Positions 1 through 8,829 of a DNA stretch of 64,000 bases are shown here, one piece after another. The position numbers and the translations under genes are program-made. Origin of the DNA: Pseudomonas japonica (GTDB lineage Bacteria; Pseudomonadota; Gammaproteobacteria; Pseudomonadales; Pseudomonadaceae); the NCBI RefSeq assembly GCF_900188455.1, contig NZ_FZOL01000003.1, positions 1-64,000 of the forward strand. The letters run 5' to 3'. How positions within the stretch are numbered: position 1 is the stretch's first letter; every line of letters starts with the position of its first letter. The notes under the pieces are model-generated. The model made no database searches. It was given only the letters and a program-made list of their open reading frames with translations, and was not told the DNA's origin.

Positions 1-989
1 GCCGCCGGCAAATCCCTGGGCTGGACCGGCCTGGATCCGGCGAGCCTGAACCAGGCCGAGGCGAAGGGCGGTCAGAGCCTGGCTGACTACAAGCGCATCG
101 TCGCCGAGGGGACGGCACCGCCAGGCGCGGCGACGGCGCAGGTACTGATTCGCAAGAACAACACCCAGGCCGGGCTGGGCGAATCGAGCTTGCTGGCGGT
201 GCGTCCACGCTTCGAGGCGGTGCCGGTCACGTCGAGTGCGGACGACCGGGTGACCCGCTACGTCTATGACGCCCTGGGTCGCCAGCGTTTCAGCGTCGAT
301 GCGCTGGGCTATGTCAGCGAACGCAAGTACGACGCGGCGGGCAATGTCATCGAGGAAACCCGCTACGCCAACAAGCTGCAGGGCTCGCGCGATGTGGCGG
401 CGCTGCGGAAGCTGGGCATCAACCAGCTGAACAACGCTTCCTTCGGCAACCCTGGCAGCAATGGGTTGCCGGCAGGCTGGGGGCTGTTCAACTGGCAGGC
501 CAACGCACAGGCCCAGGTTAACCCGGCACAACTGGAGGCGCTGCGGCCCCAGGATGCGGGCAGCGACAATATGGCCTGGTTGTATCAAGCGGGTCGTAGC
601 GCGACGGAGGATGCCTACAGCGAGCTCAGCCAGTCGGTGGGTCGGATCACACCGGGTCAGCGCTACGCCTTCTCGGCGTATACCGCCGTTCAGGGCGCCA
701 CGGCCTGGGCGATCATCAGCTGGTTCGATGCCGACGGCAAATCCCTGGGCTGGACCGGCCTGGATCCGGCGAGCCTGAACCAGGCCGAGGCGAAGGGCGG
801 TCAGAGCCTGGCTGACTACAAGCGTATCGTCGCCGAAGGGACGGCGCCGCCAGGCGCGGCGACGGCGCAGGTACTGATTCGCAAGAGCAACACCCAGGCC
901 GGGCTGAGCGAATCGAGCTTGCTGGCTTTGCGTCCACGCTTCGAGGCGGTACCGGTCGTGGCGAGCTCGGATGACCGGGTGACCCGCCA
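1..989 (+). repeat. Tandem 729-bp direct repeat inside the YD-repeat gene (first copy partial)
   Basis: Bases 1-260 and 730-989 are nearly identical, both running from GGCAAATCCCTGGGCTGG to the GAC/GAT GACCGGGTGACCCGC segment, at an offset of exactly 729 nt (243 codons, frame kept). The unit encodes the beta-rich module (LNNASFGNPG...RPRFEAVPV) plus the YD repeats that follow. Further copies probably lie before the window. Confidence 0.9.
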
Positions 990-3900
990 TACCTACGACG
1001 CCATCGGTCAGTTGAGACGCACCACCGATCCTTTGGGTTACAGCGAGTCCTACACCTACGACGTGGCCGGAAACCGTACCAGCCTGACCAACAAGAATGG
1101 CCAGACCTGGAACTACCGCTATGACCAGGCCGGGCGGTTGCTCGAAGAGATCACCCCGACGCTCTGGCTTTCCAGGATGGACAGCAACGGCCATGGCACT
1201 GGCCAGTCGGTATCGCTGGTCACCCGCTATGGCTACGACGCCTTCGGCAGTGTCATCAGCCGCAGCGAGGGCCGTCTGCGCGCCACCGTCGACAGCGACC
1301 CGGCCCTGGATGATGTGAGCCAGGCGCGGACCAGCACCTTCGGCTATGACGCCCTGGGTCGCCAGGTCCGTATTACCAGCCCGGGCTGGTACGACAAGGC
1401 CAGCGGGCAGTACCAGCAGAACAGCGGCGCCGGCAGCTTCCAGGTCACCACCGAAGTCACCTACGACGCCCTCGGCAATGCCGTGCGCAACCGCGTGCGG
1501 GTCAACAACACGGGTGTCGCGGCCACAGATTTCGTCGACAGCTTCAAGGCCTACGATGTGCTGGGCCAGGTGCGCTACGAGGTCGATGCGCTCAAGGGCG
1601 TGACCGCCTACGAGTACGACGGCTTCGGCCAGTCCGTGCTGACCCGGCGCAATGCCTTGCCGCTGAATGCGGGGGTGCCCGCCAGCGGTTACTACCAGGT
1701 GGGTGACTTCAACGCCAGCAGCTCACCGTCCAGCCCCGGCAATGACCGCACGATCATCACCCGCTACGACCGCCTCGGGCGCAAGACCGAAGTGCAGCAG
1801 GACCTGGTCAGTCTCTATGCCTTCACCGGCAACGTCGCCAACTCCAGCGTGAAGAACGTTGCACCCGTCAAGGTCTACAGCTACAACGCCTTCGGCCAGG
1901 CCATCCGGGAAACCCTGCTGGCACGAGATAGTGGCGGTAACTCGGTGATGGAGCAGATCAGCACCGTCAACTACTACGACCAGGCTGGCCAACGCATTGG
2001 TACGGTCGATGCCCTGGGTTACTACACCCGCCTGGAGTACAGCGGCAGTGGCAAGGTCAGTCGTCAGGTGGAATACGCCACGGCGCTGAGTGGCTGGAGC
2101 GAAGCGGCGATCCCGTCGGCAGCGACCAGCGCCAGGGACCGCAGCGTGCGTTTCGTCTACGACGCCGCCGACCGGCTGCTGCAGACGGTGCGGGAGAACG
2201 CCACTTACTGGCAGCAGAGCTTTGCCCCCAACGCCGCCCGGGCGACCATGACCCAGGTTACCGGTGATGTGGCGGTCAGTCGCAACACTTACGATGGCGT
2301 CGGCAATGCACTGACCCTGACCGATGCCCAGGGCAACGTCACCACGACCACCTACAACGCCCTCGGCCAGGTGGTACAGGTCACCGAGCCGGCGCGCCAT
2401 GCCGCCCGTGCCGGCGCCGCCAGTCCGTTCGACAACGCCGTGTACGAGTCGCCGACCACCGTCTATGGCGTCAACGCCTTTGGCCAGGTGGTCTATGAAC
2501 GGCGTGATGCAGGAGCCGGCCAGGCGGGTCTGACGCAGCTCACGCTGACGGCGTTCGATGCTGCCGGGCACATGATCAGGGAGTTCGATGCGGCCGGGTC
2601 GGCGCAGAGCTTCAAGGTGGATGTCGCGGGGCGGCGGATCGAGGAGACCCGGCAGATCCAGACCGAACTCACCGGCTGGCGCTCCAACAACCAGACATTG
2701 CGCCGCACCTTTGCCTACGACAGCCTCGGCCAGCAACTGAGCACCAGTGACTGGTACGACAACGGCACCAGGAGCACCACCAACTCGGTGCTCTACAACC
2801 GCTTCGGCGAGGTCACCGCCGAGCTGCTCAACGGCAACTACAAGGCGAGCTATGTCTACAACCAGCTCGGCAATGCCATCCAGCAGACCAATGCCCAAGG
2901 GGTGACCAGCCTTGCCTATGACCTGACCGGCAAGGTCAGCCGCAGTACACAGCTTGGCGATCTCAACAGTGTCGCCGATGACCGCATCACCTACGTGCGC
3001 AACGACCTGCTGGGCCGTGTGCTGGAGCAGCACCTGCCGGCGTTCGTGGCCAATGTCAACGTCGACACCCTGAACGCCGTCAACCTGACCCTGACCCTGA
3101 CCACGCCGATCATCCGTCAGACCAGCGACCGCTGGGGCAATGTGCTGAGCCGTATCGATCCGCGTGGCTATGTCACCCTCTACAGCTACGACCAGAACAA
3201 TCAGGTGCTCACCGAGACCCTGCCGGTAACCGACATTCTGCGCGAGAACGGCAGCAGCTACCGGGCCAGTCTCATCCACGAGAAACGCTATGACGCGCTG
3301 GGGCAACTGATCGAGGAGGCGGATCTGCTCGGGCCGTACAGTGGAGTTGTCGGCAGTACGCTGCTGCGCACCCGTCAGCATGTCTACAACCAGGCCGGAG
3401 AGCTGGTGCGGGATATCGATGCGCTGGGGGCTTCGCGGTATTACGCCATGGATGCCAATGGCAATCGGGTCGGTACTCGCGATGCGTTGGGCGTTGTCAC
3501 GTTCGACGGCTACGACGCCATGGACCGGCATACCAGCCATGGCATCGTGCGCAATGGCCAGCGGATCACGCAGTTGACCAATCGATATGACCAGGCGGGG
3601 AGGCTGTATGCGCAGATCAACGGCACCACTACGGTCACCGAAAGCCTGACCAGCACGGCCAGTGCCGATGGTTCCAGCGCTATTGCCGGGGTGGCCGGGA
3701 ATACCCGGTTCACCGTGTTCGACGAGCGCGGGAATATCGTGCAGACCCGCAATGAGTCGAATATCCAGAGGACCTTCACGTTCAACGAGGCCAACCGCAA
3801 GGTGGCGGAGACCGATGGGCTGGGGGCCAGCCTGACGTGGACCTATGACGAGGCGAATTACGGGCGGTTGAAGGTGCGCAAGTATCTCTCCGACCAGTTG

Positions 3901-6900
3901 TTCAACTATACGTACAACGGGTTCGGCCAGGTCGTGAAGGAAATGATCACGGCCGTCTCGGAAGGTAACAGCCTCGGTATCAGCAATCGTACCTACACCT
4001 ACTTTGCCAATGGCCTGGTCAAGAGCGTCCGTGACGATTCGCTGATAGTGGCCAGCGGCGATTCCATCTGGTCGGTCGGCAATTACGAATATGACCAGTC
4101 AGGCCAGAAAGTGCGGGACTACACCCAGTCCTATCAGAAAACCAGTTACTTCCTGGGCGGTGAATTGTCGGGCCGCACGGAGGTTCGCTACAAGCTGGAT
4201 GAGGGTGGCAGGCTCAGGGAAGTCAAATCGCCTGCTGGAAAGGAAATCGTTGGGGGATTCAATGCCTCCGCAGTGACCGCGCGGGTCGATATGTTGAGGT
4301 ATGACTATGACGAGTTCGGTAACAGACGTCGTGTCTATCTCGATACGACCAACCAGTCAGGCGGCCGGACGGTAATCGATGACTGGTACAAGTACGACCT
4401 GGAAGGGCGGGTACTGGTGGGCAAGGGGTTCATTGCCGGCGGAACCGTCGTCGCCGGAAAGTCCGCGGGCAAGGCGAAGGGTTATCTGACGGCCTACGAT
4501 GCCGCTGGGAGAAGGCTTGCCTCGGAGGAGTGGAGCAGTTCGATCACCGGCGGCGAGCGGTACATGCGCAGTACCTACAGCTACAACGATCTCGGCCAGG
4601 TACTGGAGGCCCGGACCGCGATGACAACCCGGGCTGCTGGAGCTGATGCTTCCGCGGCAGTCACCGCCGTGGACGCGGAGAAGATTCTGTTCAGAACGGC
4701 CTATGACGATCTGGGCAACCGTACCAGTCAGATGACCTACAGCAACAACAGCCCGACAGAGCGCACGACCTACAGCTTCCGTGGCGATGGGCAGTTGATC
4801 AGCCAGCTGGTTTATAAAATATCCAATGGTGTCGAACGAAAGTCGCAGGCCAACTATTTCGGCGAAGCCGGAATGATCGATGCTGCTGGTAATCAGCGCA
4901 GCTATCGATATGTGGTCTATGGCGCCAATGGCGTGACTGTCAGCTATCGCGGAAAGTACGTCAGAACTTTCGCTGGCTATGATGTTTACAAGGAAATGAA
5001 CATCGAGGTGACCACCAGCATTTCCAGCACGCCCGGATGGACGTCGACCATTTCCGACGAGCGTGGAAATGCCAACTGGATAATGAGTTACAACAGCTCC
5101 ATCCTCAATCAGGGGTTTGCCGCCAATAAAGAAAATCAGCTGACTGTCCGTTCGGACACTACCAATAATCGGGCACAGAGCTACCTGTACTACCAGGGCG
5201 CGGCGCTTGCAAACGTCGGTAACCTCAGTGCCGCGCAGATTACCGACACTCTGGCCCCGGTATCCGAGGAATATCCAGGCCGTACTCCGGGTAACTATGT
5301 GGTCAGCCAGGGCGACACCCTGGCCAGCATCGCCCAGACGGTCTGGGGCGACTCGAAGATGTGGTACCTGATCGCCGACGCCAACGGTATCGATCCGTCC
5401 AAGGCGCTGGTCGCTGGCGACAGCATCCGGATTCCCAACGTCGTCAGCAGCACCCACAACGACGCGACCACCTTCAAGCCCTACAACTCCGGTGATGTGA
5501 TTGGCGATACCACGCCGACCCCGGTGTTCCCGCCGCCGCCGAAGCCGAAGAAAAAGAAGTGCAGCGGTATCGCCGCCGTAGTGATGGTCGTGGTCGCAGT
5601 GGTCGTTGCGGTCTACACGGCTGGCGCGGGAGCTGCGGCGTTCGCCTCCGCTTCGTCCGCAACTGTGGGTGCGGCTGGAGGATATGCCGCAATTGGTACC
5701 GCAGCGCTTACAGGTACTGCTGTTGCGGGCATCAGTACGGGGGCGCTGATCGGCGGAGCGATAGTCGGCGCTGCTGTTGGCAGCGCTGCCTCGCAGTTGG
5801 CCGGTATGGCGATGGGCTCCGTTGACAAATTCTCATGGCGACAGGTAGCGGCCAGTGGGGTGACGGCGGGAATTGCCTCAGGGGCGGGAGCACTGGCGGC
5901 AACTGCCGAAGCTGGCTCCTGGGCCAAAACAGCGTCTGACGTTATGCGGGCCAAGGATGCTGTTGGTTACTCCACGCTCGGGATCTTCAATTATGCGACG
6001 AGCCAGGTTGCGAGTCGTATCGTAGGTCTGGATGCCTCATTTAGTTGGGGAGGGGTGGCCGCATCGGCGCTGGCCGCCAATATCAGTGGGCGGATTGTCC
6101 AGCCCGGAGTAGGAGGGTTGATTCTCCGGGGGCAGGTAGCGGCCCATGCCAATGCCTTTATCAAGGACAAATGGTTCGGTGGTGACAAACCGGACTATTC
6201 CAGTGTGGCTGCGGATGCTTTCGGTAATGTGCTGGCCAATTTCGCTTTTGGCGCTGCGGACACCTTCCGGCGGTTGGCCGCGACTAACTCCCGTTACCTG
6301 ACTTCATCGCTCCAGGGAGGAGAGGCGCTGGAACTGCCTGCAACCCTCATTACCCCCGAGCCTGATGAGCCGGTGTTCGATTTTGATGCCGGTAGCTATC
6401 CATGGTTTGTGGCTGGTGGCAATACAGGCCCGGATGTTCTCGATGTACTGCCCGAAGCGGTGACGGTTTCCAGCTACAAGAGTGTTCTGGAATGGTCTGG
6501 TGGTGCGAGGGCCTCTATGCGTTCCGTGCTTGACCCGCTTGTGAAAACTGCGGATAGCGGGGTGGGAGTGATGTCCTTGCGAGTCGCCCGCGGTATTTCA
6601 AATGCGGCGTTTGATCTGGTTGACAGTTCTGCGGTCGTGGCCGGGCTGATGACCGATACGCAGCTTCGTGGGCAGGCGCTGGAAGGTCTGTCGCAACTTG
6701 GCAGCGAGATCTGGAACAACCCTGGCGGTGTGCTTGAGAACACTGTTACTGCGACAGAGCTCTATCTCAGGGAGACGGATGGAGCGCAGATCGCTGAAGA
6801 CAGTGTGCGTTTCCTGACTGCCACACTGGTGGGTGGTGTAGCCATGCGAGCGACCACCGATGTGGCTGGCTCGGTAGTGCGTGCTGGGGTGAAGCAATAT

Positions 6901-7380
6901 CGTCATTCGGTCTACGTGCCTCCTGCGGTGGCTCGAAGTACGCTTGGCGGCGGAGTCTACATCCCTAGCATCGGGAAATGGATAAAGACCGTCACCAGCG
7001 AGATGAGCGAAAGTGTTCAGGGTAAACCGTATCTTAACCCCCTGAATAATGAGTGGACGCTTCCCGAGAAAGGAGTCGTATTGGCGGTTGACCATACTTT
7101 TCCGGTTAACCGGATAAAGGCCCTCGATGGCTTTGATCTGTTGACCAAGGAACAGATGACAAATATTATTCAGGACAAAATCGGGCTTGGGAATTTGCGT
7201 GGCATGCCGCAAAATCTGAATCAGTCAAAAGGCAGGAGTCTTGATTGGCAGCACTATAAAGGCCAGCGCCTCAATGAGGATTATATTCGGGATCTGGCGG
7301 ATGAGCAGAAAGATATCATGCTTAGGATTATCAAGCAGATTCGTGAATATAACTCGCAAAATTACAGGCTTGGGCAATGA
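1..7380 (+). CDS. YD/RHS-repeat polymorphic toxin with LysM domain and HNH-like nuclease tip (5' end missing)
   Basis: The frame is open from the first base, so the start lies outside the window; 2459 codons are visible. Many YD repeats (YDALGR, YDAAGN, YDQAGR) run from about 250 to 4900 and are interleaved with a ~160-residue beta-rich, carbohydrate-binding-like segment. A LysM domain (YVVSQGDTLASIAQ) lies at about 5293-5445. It is followed by a Pro/Lys linker and a long Gly/Ala/Val-rich hydrophobic stretch (5560-5920). The last ~120 residues carry VDHTFPVNRI (7087-7116) and a GNLRGMPQNLNQSKG motif near 7190-7235, the layout of HNH/ENDO VII-fold nuclease tips in polymorphic toxins. Base composition becomes more AT-rich over the last ~2 kb, as is common for exchanged tips. 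The stop overlaps the next gene by 4 nt. Family known: the shell delivers a toxic C-terminal domain to rival cells. Inferred: nuclease activity; the exact family is not certain. Confidence 0.85.
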   Translation, partial: AAGKSLGWTGLDPASLNQAEAKGGQSLADYKRIVAEGTAPPGAATAQVLIRKNNTQAGLGESSLLAVRPRFEAVPVTSSADDRVTRYVYDALGRQRFSVDALGYVSERKYDAAGNVIEETRYANKLQGSRDVAALRKLGINQLNNASFGNPGSNGLPAGWGLFNWQANAQAQVNPAQLEALRPQDAGSDNMAWLYQAGRSATEDAYSELSQSVGRITPGQRYAFSAYTAVQGATAWAIISWFDADGKSLGWTGLDPASLNQAEAKGGQSLADYKRIVAEGTAPPGAATAQVLIRKSNTQAGLSESSLLALRPRFEAVPVVASSDDRVTRHTYDAIGQLRRTTDPLGYSESYTYDVAGNRTSLTNKNGQTWNYRYDQAGRLLEEITPTLWLSRMDSNGHGTGQSVSLVTRYGYDAFGSVISRSEGRLRATVDSDPALDDVSQARTSTFGYDALGRQVRITSPGWYDKASGQYQQNSGAGSFQVTTEVTYDALGNAVRNRVRVNNTGVAATDFVDSFKAYDVLGQVRYEVDALKGVTAYEYDGFGQSVLTRRNALPLNAGVPASGYYQVGDFNASSSPSSPGNDRTIITRYDRLGRKTEVQQDLVSLYAFTGNVANSSVKNVAPVKVYSYNAFGQAIRETLLARDSGGNSVMEQISTVNYYDQAGQRIGTVDALGYYTRLEYSGSGKVSRQVEYATALSGWSEAAIPSAATSARDRSVRFVYDAADRLLQTVRENATYWQQSFAPNAARATMTQVTGDVAVSRNTYDGVGNALTLTDAQGNVTTTTYNALGQVVQVTEPARHAARAGAASPFDNAVYESPTTVYGVNAFGQVVYERRDAGAGQAGLTQLTLTAFDAAGHMIREFDAAGSAQSFKVDVAGRRIEETRQIQTELTGWRSNNQTLRRTFAYDSLGQQLSTSDWYDNGTRSTTNSVLYNRFGEVTAELLNGNYKASYVYNQLGNAIQQTNAQGVTSLAYDLTGKVSRSTQLGDLNSVADDRITYVRNDLLGRVLEQHLPAFVANVNVDTLNAVNLTLTLTTPIIRQTSDRWGNVLSRIDPRGYVTLYSYDQNNQVLTETLPVTDILRENGSSYRASLIHEKRYDALGQLIEEADLLGPYSGVVGSTLLRTRQHVYNQAGELVRDIDALGASRYYAMDANGNRVGTRDALGVVTFDGYDAMDRHTSHGIVRNGQRITQLTNRYDQAGRLYAQINGTTTVTESLTSTASADGSSAIAGVAGNTRFTVFDERGNIVQTRNESNIQRTFTFNEANRKVAETDGLGASLTWTYDEANYGRLKVRKYLSDQLFNYTYNGFGQVVKEMITAVSEGNSLGISNRTYTYFANGLVKSVRDDSLIVASGDSIWSVGNYEYDQSGQKVRDYTQSYQKTSYFLGGELSGRTEVRYKLDEGGRLREVKSPAGKEIVGGFNASAVTARVDMLRYDYDEFGNRRRVYLDTTNQSGGRTVIDDWYKYDLEGRVLVGKGFIAGGTVVAGKSAGKAKGYLTAYDAAGRRLASEEWSSSITGGERYMRSTYSYNDLGQVLEARTAMTTRAAGADASAAVTAVDAEKILFRTAYDDLGNRTSQMTYSNNSPTERTTYSFRGDGQLISQLVYKISNGVERKSQANYFGEAGMIDAAGNQRSYRYVVYGANGVTVSYRGKYVRTFAGYDVYKEMNIEVTTSISSTPGWTSTISDERGNANWIMSYNSSILNQGFAANKENQLTVRSDTTNNRAQSYLYYQGAALANVGNLSAAQITDTLAPVSEEYPGRTPGNYVVSQGDTLASIAQTVWGDSKMWYLIADANGIDPSKALVAGDSIRIPNVVSSTHNDATTFKPYNSGDVIGDTTPTPVFPPPPKPKKKKCSGIAAVVMVVVAVVVAVYTAGAGAAAFASASSATVGAAGGYAAIGTAALTGTAVAGISTGALIGGAIVGAAVGSAASQLAGMAMGSVDKFSWRQVAASGVTAGIASGAGALAATAEAGSWAKTASDVMRAKDAVGYSTLGIFNYATSQVASRIVGLDASFSWGGVAASALAANISGRIVQPGVGGLILRGQVAAHANAFIKDKWFGGDKPDYSSVAADAFGNVLANFAFGAADTFRRLAATNSRYLTSSLQGGEALELPATLITPEPDEPVFDFDAGSYPWFVAGGNTGPDVLDVLPEAVTVSSYKSVLEWSGGARASMRSVLDPLVKTADSGVGVMSLRVARGISNAAFDLVDSSAVVAGLMTDTQLRGQALEGLSQLGSEIWNNPGGVLENTVTATELYLRETDGAQIAEDSVRFLTATLVGGVAMRATTDVAGSVVRAGVKQYRHSVYVPPAVARSTLGGGVYIPSIGKWIKTVTSEMSESVQGKPYLNPLNNEWTLPEKGVVLAVDHTFPVNRIKALDGFDLLTKEQMTNIIQDKIGLGNLRGMPQNLNQSKGRSLDWQHYKGQRLNEDYIRDLADEQKDIMLRIIKQIREYNSQNYRLGQ

Positions 7381-8093
7381 CAAGTATTGATGATTATGAC
7401 TTTGTCTGCTCTTCAGGGGCGGAGTTGAATAGTGTAGTGAAAAAATTGCTTCGCCCCGAACTGGCACGAGGGTTGGGAAAGTCAGTAAGTGATTTGTTTC
7501 CCGCATTTGCGAATGCCTTTCCCCTCACGGTCCAGATTATGGAGAAATTGTGGCCAAGTCCGGTTGCGGCATTTAGAAGGCCTAGAACCGTTTGGTTTTC
7601 ATATCTTGTAGCTTTTCGCCAGGATGGAAACCTTTTCTTCAATATGAATCTGGCCGAGCAGGAAATCGACGGACCACTTTTTGAGAAGTATCGAAACATG
7701 CTTCCTGAGCAGTGGGTGGAGAATTATCGATATTTTAACTCTTTTGTCGTTTCCGATAGGGGACTGATGCCGTTGACATGGATTGATACTCCGTTCAGCA
7801 GCGAGACCAGGCTACCTCTGGAGGAATACAGGCAGAACTTCAGCTTGCAGAAATCTAAAGTCAGAAAGTTTAGGGATGACGTTGGCTCGTCGCAGCTGAC
7901 TTGCTGGTTGTTGACGAGTGCTGGCGATGCACTTTTTCTTGATGAGCAGCGATGTGACAAAAAAGTCTATCATGTGAGGCATAACGACTTTGAAAATTAT
8001 TTTGTGATTGAAAACCCTGGGGTGATATTGGATGGATATTTAGCTCACTGCCTTGAGTTTCAATCACCAGATGGTTTTGATTTTAGACGGTGA
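7377..8093 (+). CDS. Putative immunity protein for the upstream toxin tip
   Basis: This 238-residue protein starts with an ATG that overlaps the toxin stop (ATGA), so the two are translationally coupled. It has no signal peptide or membrane segment, fitting a cytoplasmic protein that would neutralise a nuclease tip in the producer and its kin. It is moderately AT-rich like the toxin tip and unlike the neighbouring chromosome. I do not recognise the family firmly. The alternating hydrophobic and aromatic strands and the C-terminal helix (GYLAHCLEF) are compatible with a SUKH/SMI1-like fold, but that is a guess. The immunity role rests on position, overlap and composition. Confidence 0.65.
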   Translation: MTSIDDYDFVCSSGAELNSVVKKLLRPELARGLGKSVSDLFPAFANAFPLTVQIMEKLWPSPVAAFRRPRTVWFSYLVAFRQDGNLFFNMNLAEQEIDGPLFEKYRNMLPEQWVENYRYFNSFVVSDRGLMPLTWIDTPFSSETRLPLEEYRQNFSLQKSKVRKFRDDVGSSQLTCWLLTSAGDALFLDEQRCDKKVYHVRHNDFENYFVIENPGVILDGYLAHCLEFQSPDGFDFRR

Positions 8094-8156
8094 GCCTGAT
8101 GTATGCTGCTGATTGCTATGTTGCGCGGTCAGGCACTAAATTGCTGTAAGAGATGA

Positions 8157-8378
8157 GTATGGACATTGCCGCTAGCCTGGACCGGGCGGCTGCCTACTAG
8201 CAATACCGCTGCCATACCCTTAAATGTGACGTCTAGTGCTTTCGCAGCGGCAGGAGACTTATTGGAGTCGAGTGGTGCTGAACGGGTGCTTGACGCCTCG
8301 ATAGGTCTTCCGGTGATTGGAGTTGAAGCGCTTACTACTAGGGGAATAAGGTTAAATGCCTTATTTCTAGTGAGTTGA
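8157..8378 (+). pseudogene. Decayed toxin-tip or linker fragment without a credible start
   Basis: An open frame runs from just after a stop at 8154 to a TGA ending at 8378. It encodes a small Ala/Gly/Leu-rich peptide with AFAAAGDLLESSGAERVLDA. There is no ATG and no ribosome-binding site near its beginning, and it sits between two immunity-like genes. In polymorphic toxin loci such pieces are remnants of earlier C-terminal tips or of the pre-toxin linker. Assignment is by context only; it could also be noncoding. Confidence 0.3.
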
Positions 8379-8402
8379 AGGTTGTCTGTAGGGGTAAGTC
8401 TA

Positions 8403-8645
8403 GTGAATATAAGTAATAGATTCGACTTGGCTGCCGCTCTTTTGAGTGCTGGCGTTAGGCCTGCCGTGTTTAGTGTTGATGGGGAAAGGGATTTGGCGTT
8501 GTGCATGGAAGAAGTTGGGGGAGGGTGGGAGGTTTTTTACTTTGAGCGAGGTGGTAGGTCAACTCTTGGTGTTTTTCCGTATGAAGCCAGTGCTTGTGAG
8601 TTTATGTATGATTCGGTCATGAATGATCCAACTTCATTTATATGA
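8403..8645 (+). CDS. Small orphan immunity-like protein
   Basis: An 80-residue protein starting at a GTG (VNISNRFDLAAALL) with an AGGGG Shine-Dalgarno about 8 nt upstream; an upstream TTG at 8382 is possible but has no spacing advantage. The pattern G-x-RPAVFSVDG-E, an acidic helix, WEVFYFERGG and a late SEAC-like helix (PYEASACEFMYD) resembles small immunity proteins that accompany RHS/YD toxins, which commonly show a ...SLDG...W.VYY.ERG...AC..F pattern. No cognate full-length tip is adjacent, so it is probably an orphan kept after tip replacement. The role is inferred. Confidence 0.5.
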   Translation: MNISNRFDLAAALLSAGVRPAVFSVDGERDLALCMEEVGGGWEVFYFERGGRSTLGVFPYEASACEFMYDSVMNDPTSFI

Positions 8646-8829
8646 TTTTGGTGCGGGCGCAGGTTGTTTCCTGCAAAGGCGGCGTTCCAGAAGATGGGGT
8701 TGTGCCGGGCTCGGAAATATACAGCTACGCTCTCGCTCGCTCAACTTTTTAAAGGGGCGAACATGGATCGGGAAATGTATGACTTTCAGGTTTTGAGCGA
8801 GGGCGCTGCCAGCGCAATTCGGTCAACCC
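8646..8829. other. Junction between toxin debris and flagellar operon, with a cut-off reading frame
   Basis: This 184-bp gap separates the convergent toxin locus and flagellar operon. It contains an unusually strong ribosome-binding site (AAAGGGG, five bases before ATG at 8763) and a frame beginning MDREMYDFQVLSEGAASAI. The frame loses plausible coding character at about 8820, exactly where the antisense sigma gene ends. It looks like the first codons of a gene truncated at the junction. I see no clear terminator hairpin. Confidence 0.3.

Noticed and set aside
1723..3540. 605-aa open frame on the minus strand inside the YD-repeat gene
   Set aside because: It is antisense to clear YD repeats, rich in His/Val/Gly from repeated codons, and has no family motif. 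It is a shadow of the high-G+C repeats.
250..4900. Repeated short motifs in the first gene as a possible CRISPR array
   Set aside because: The repeats are coding YD repeats of irregular spacing and variable sequence, in one continuous frame.
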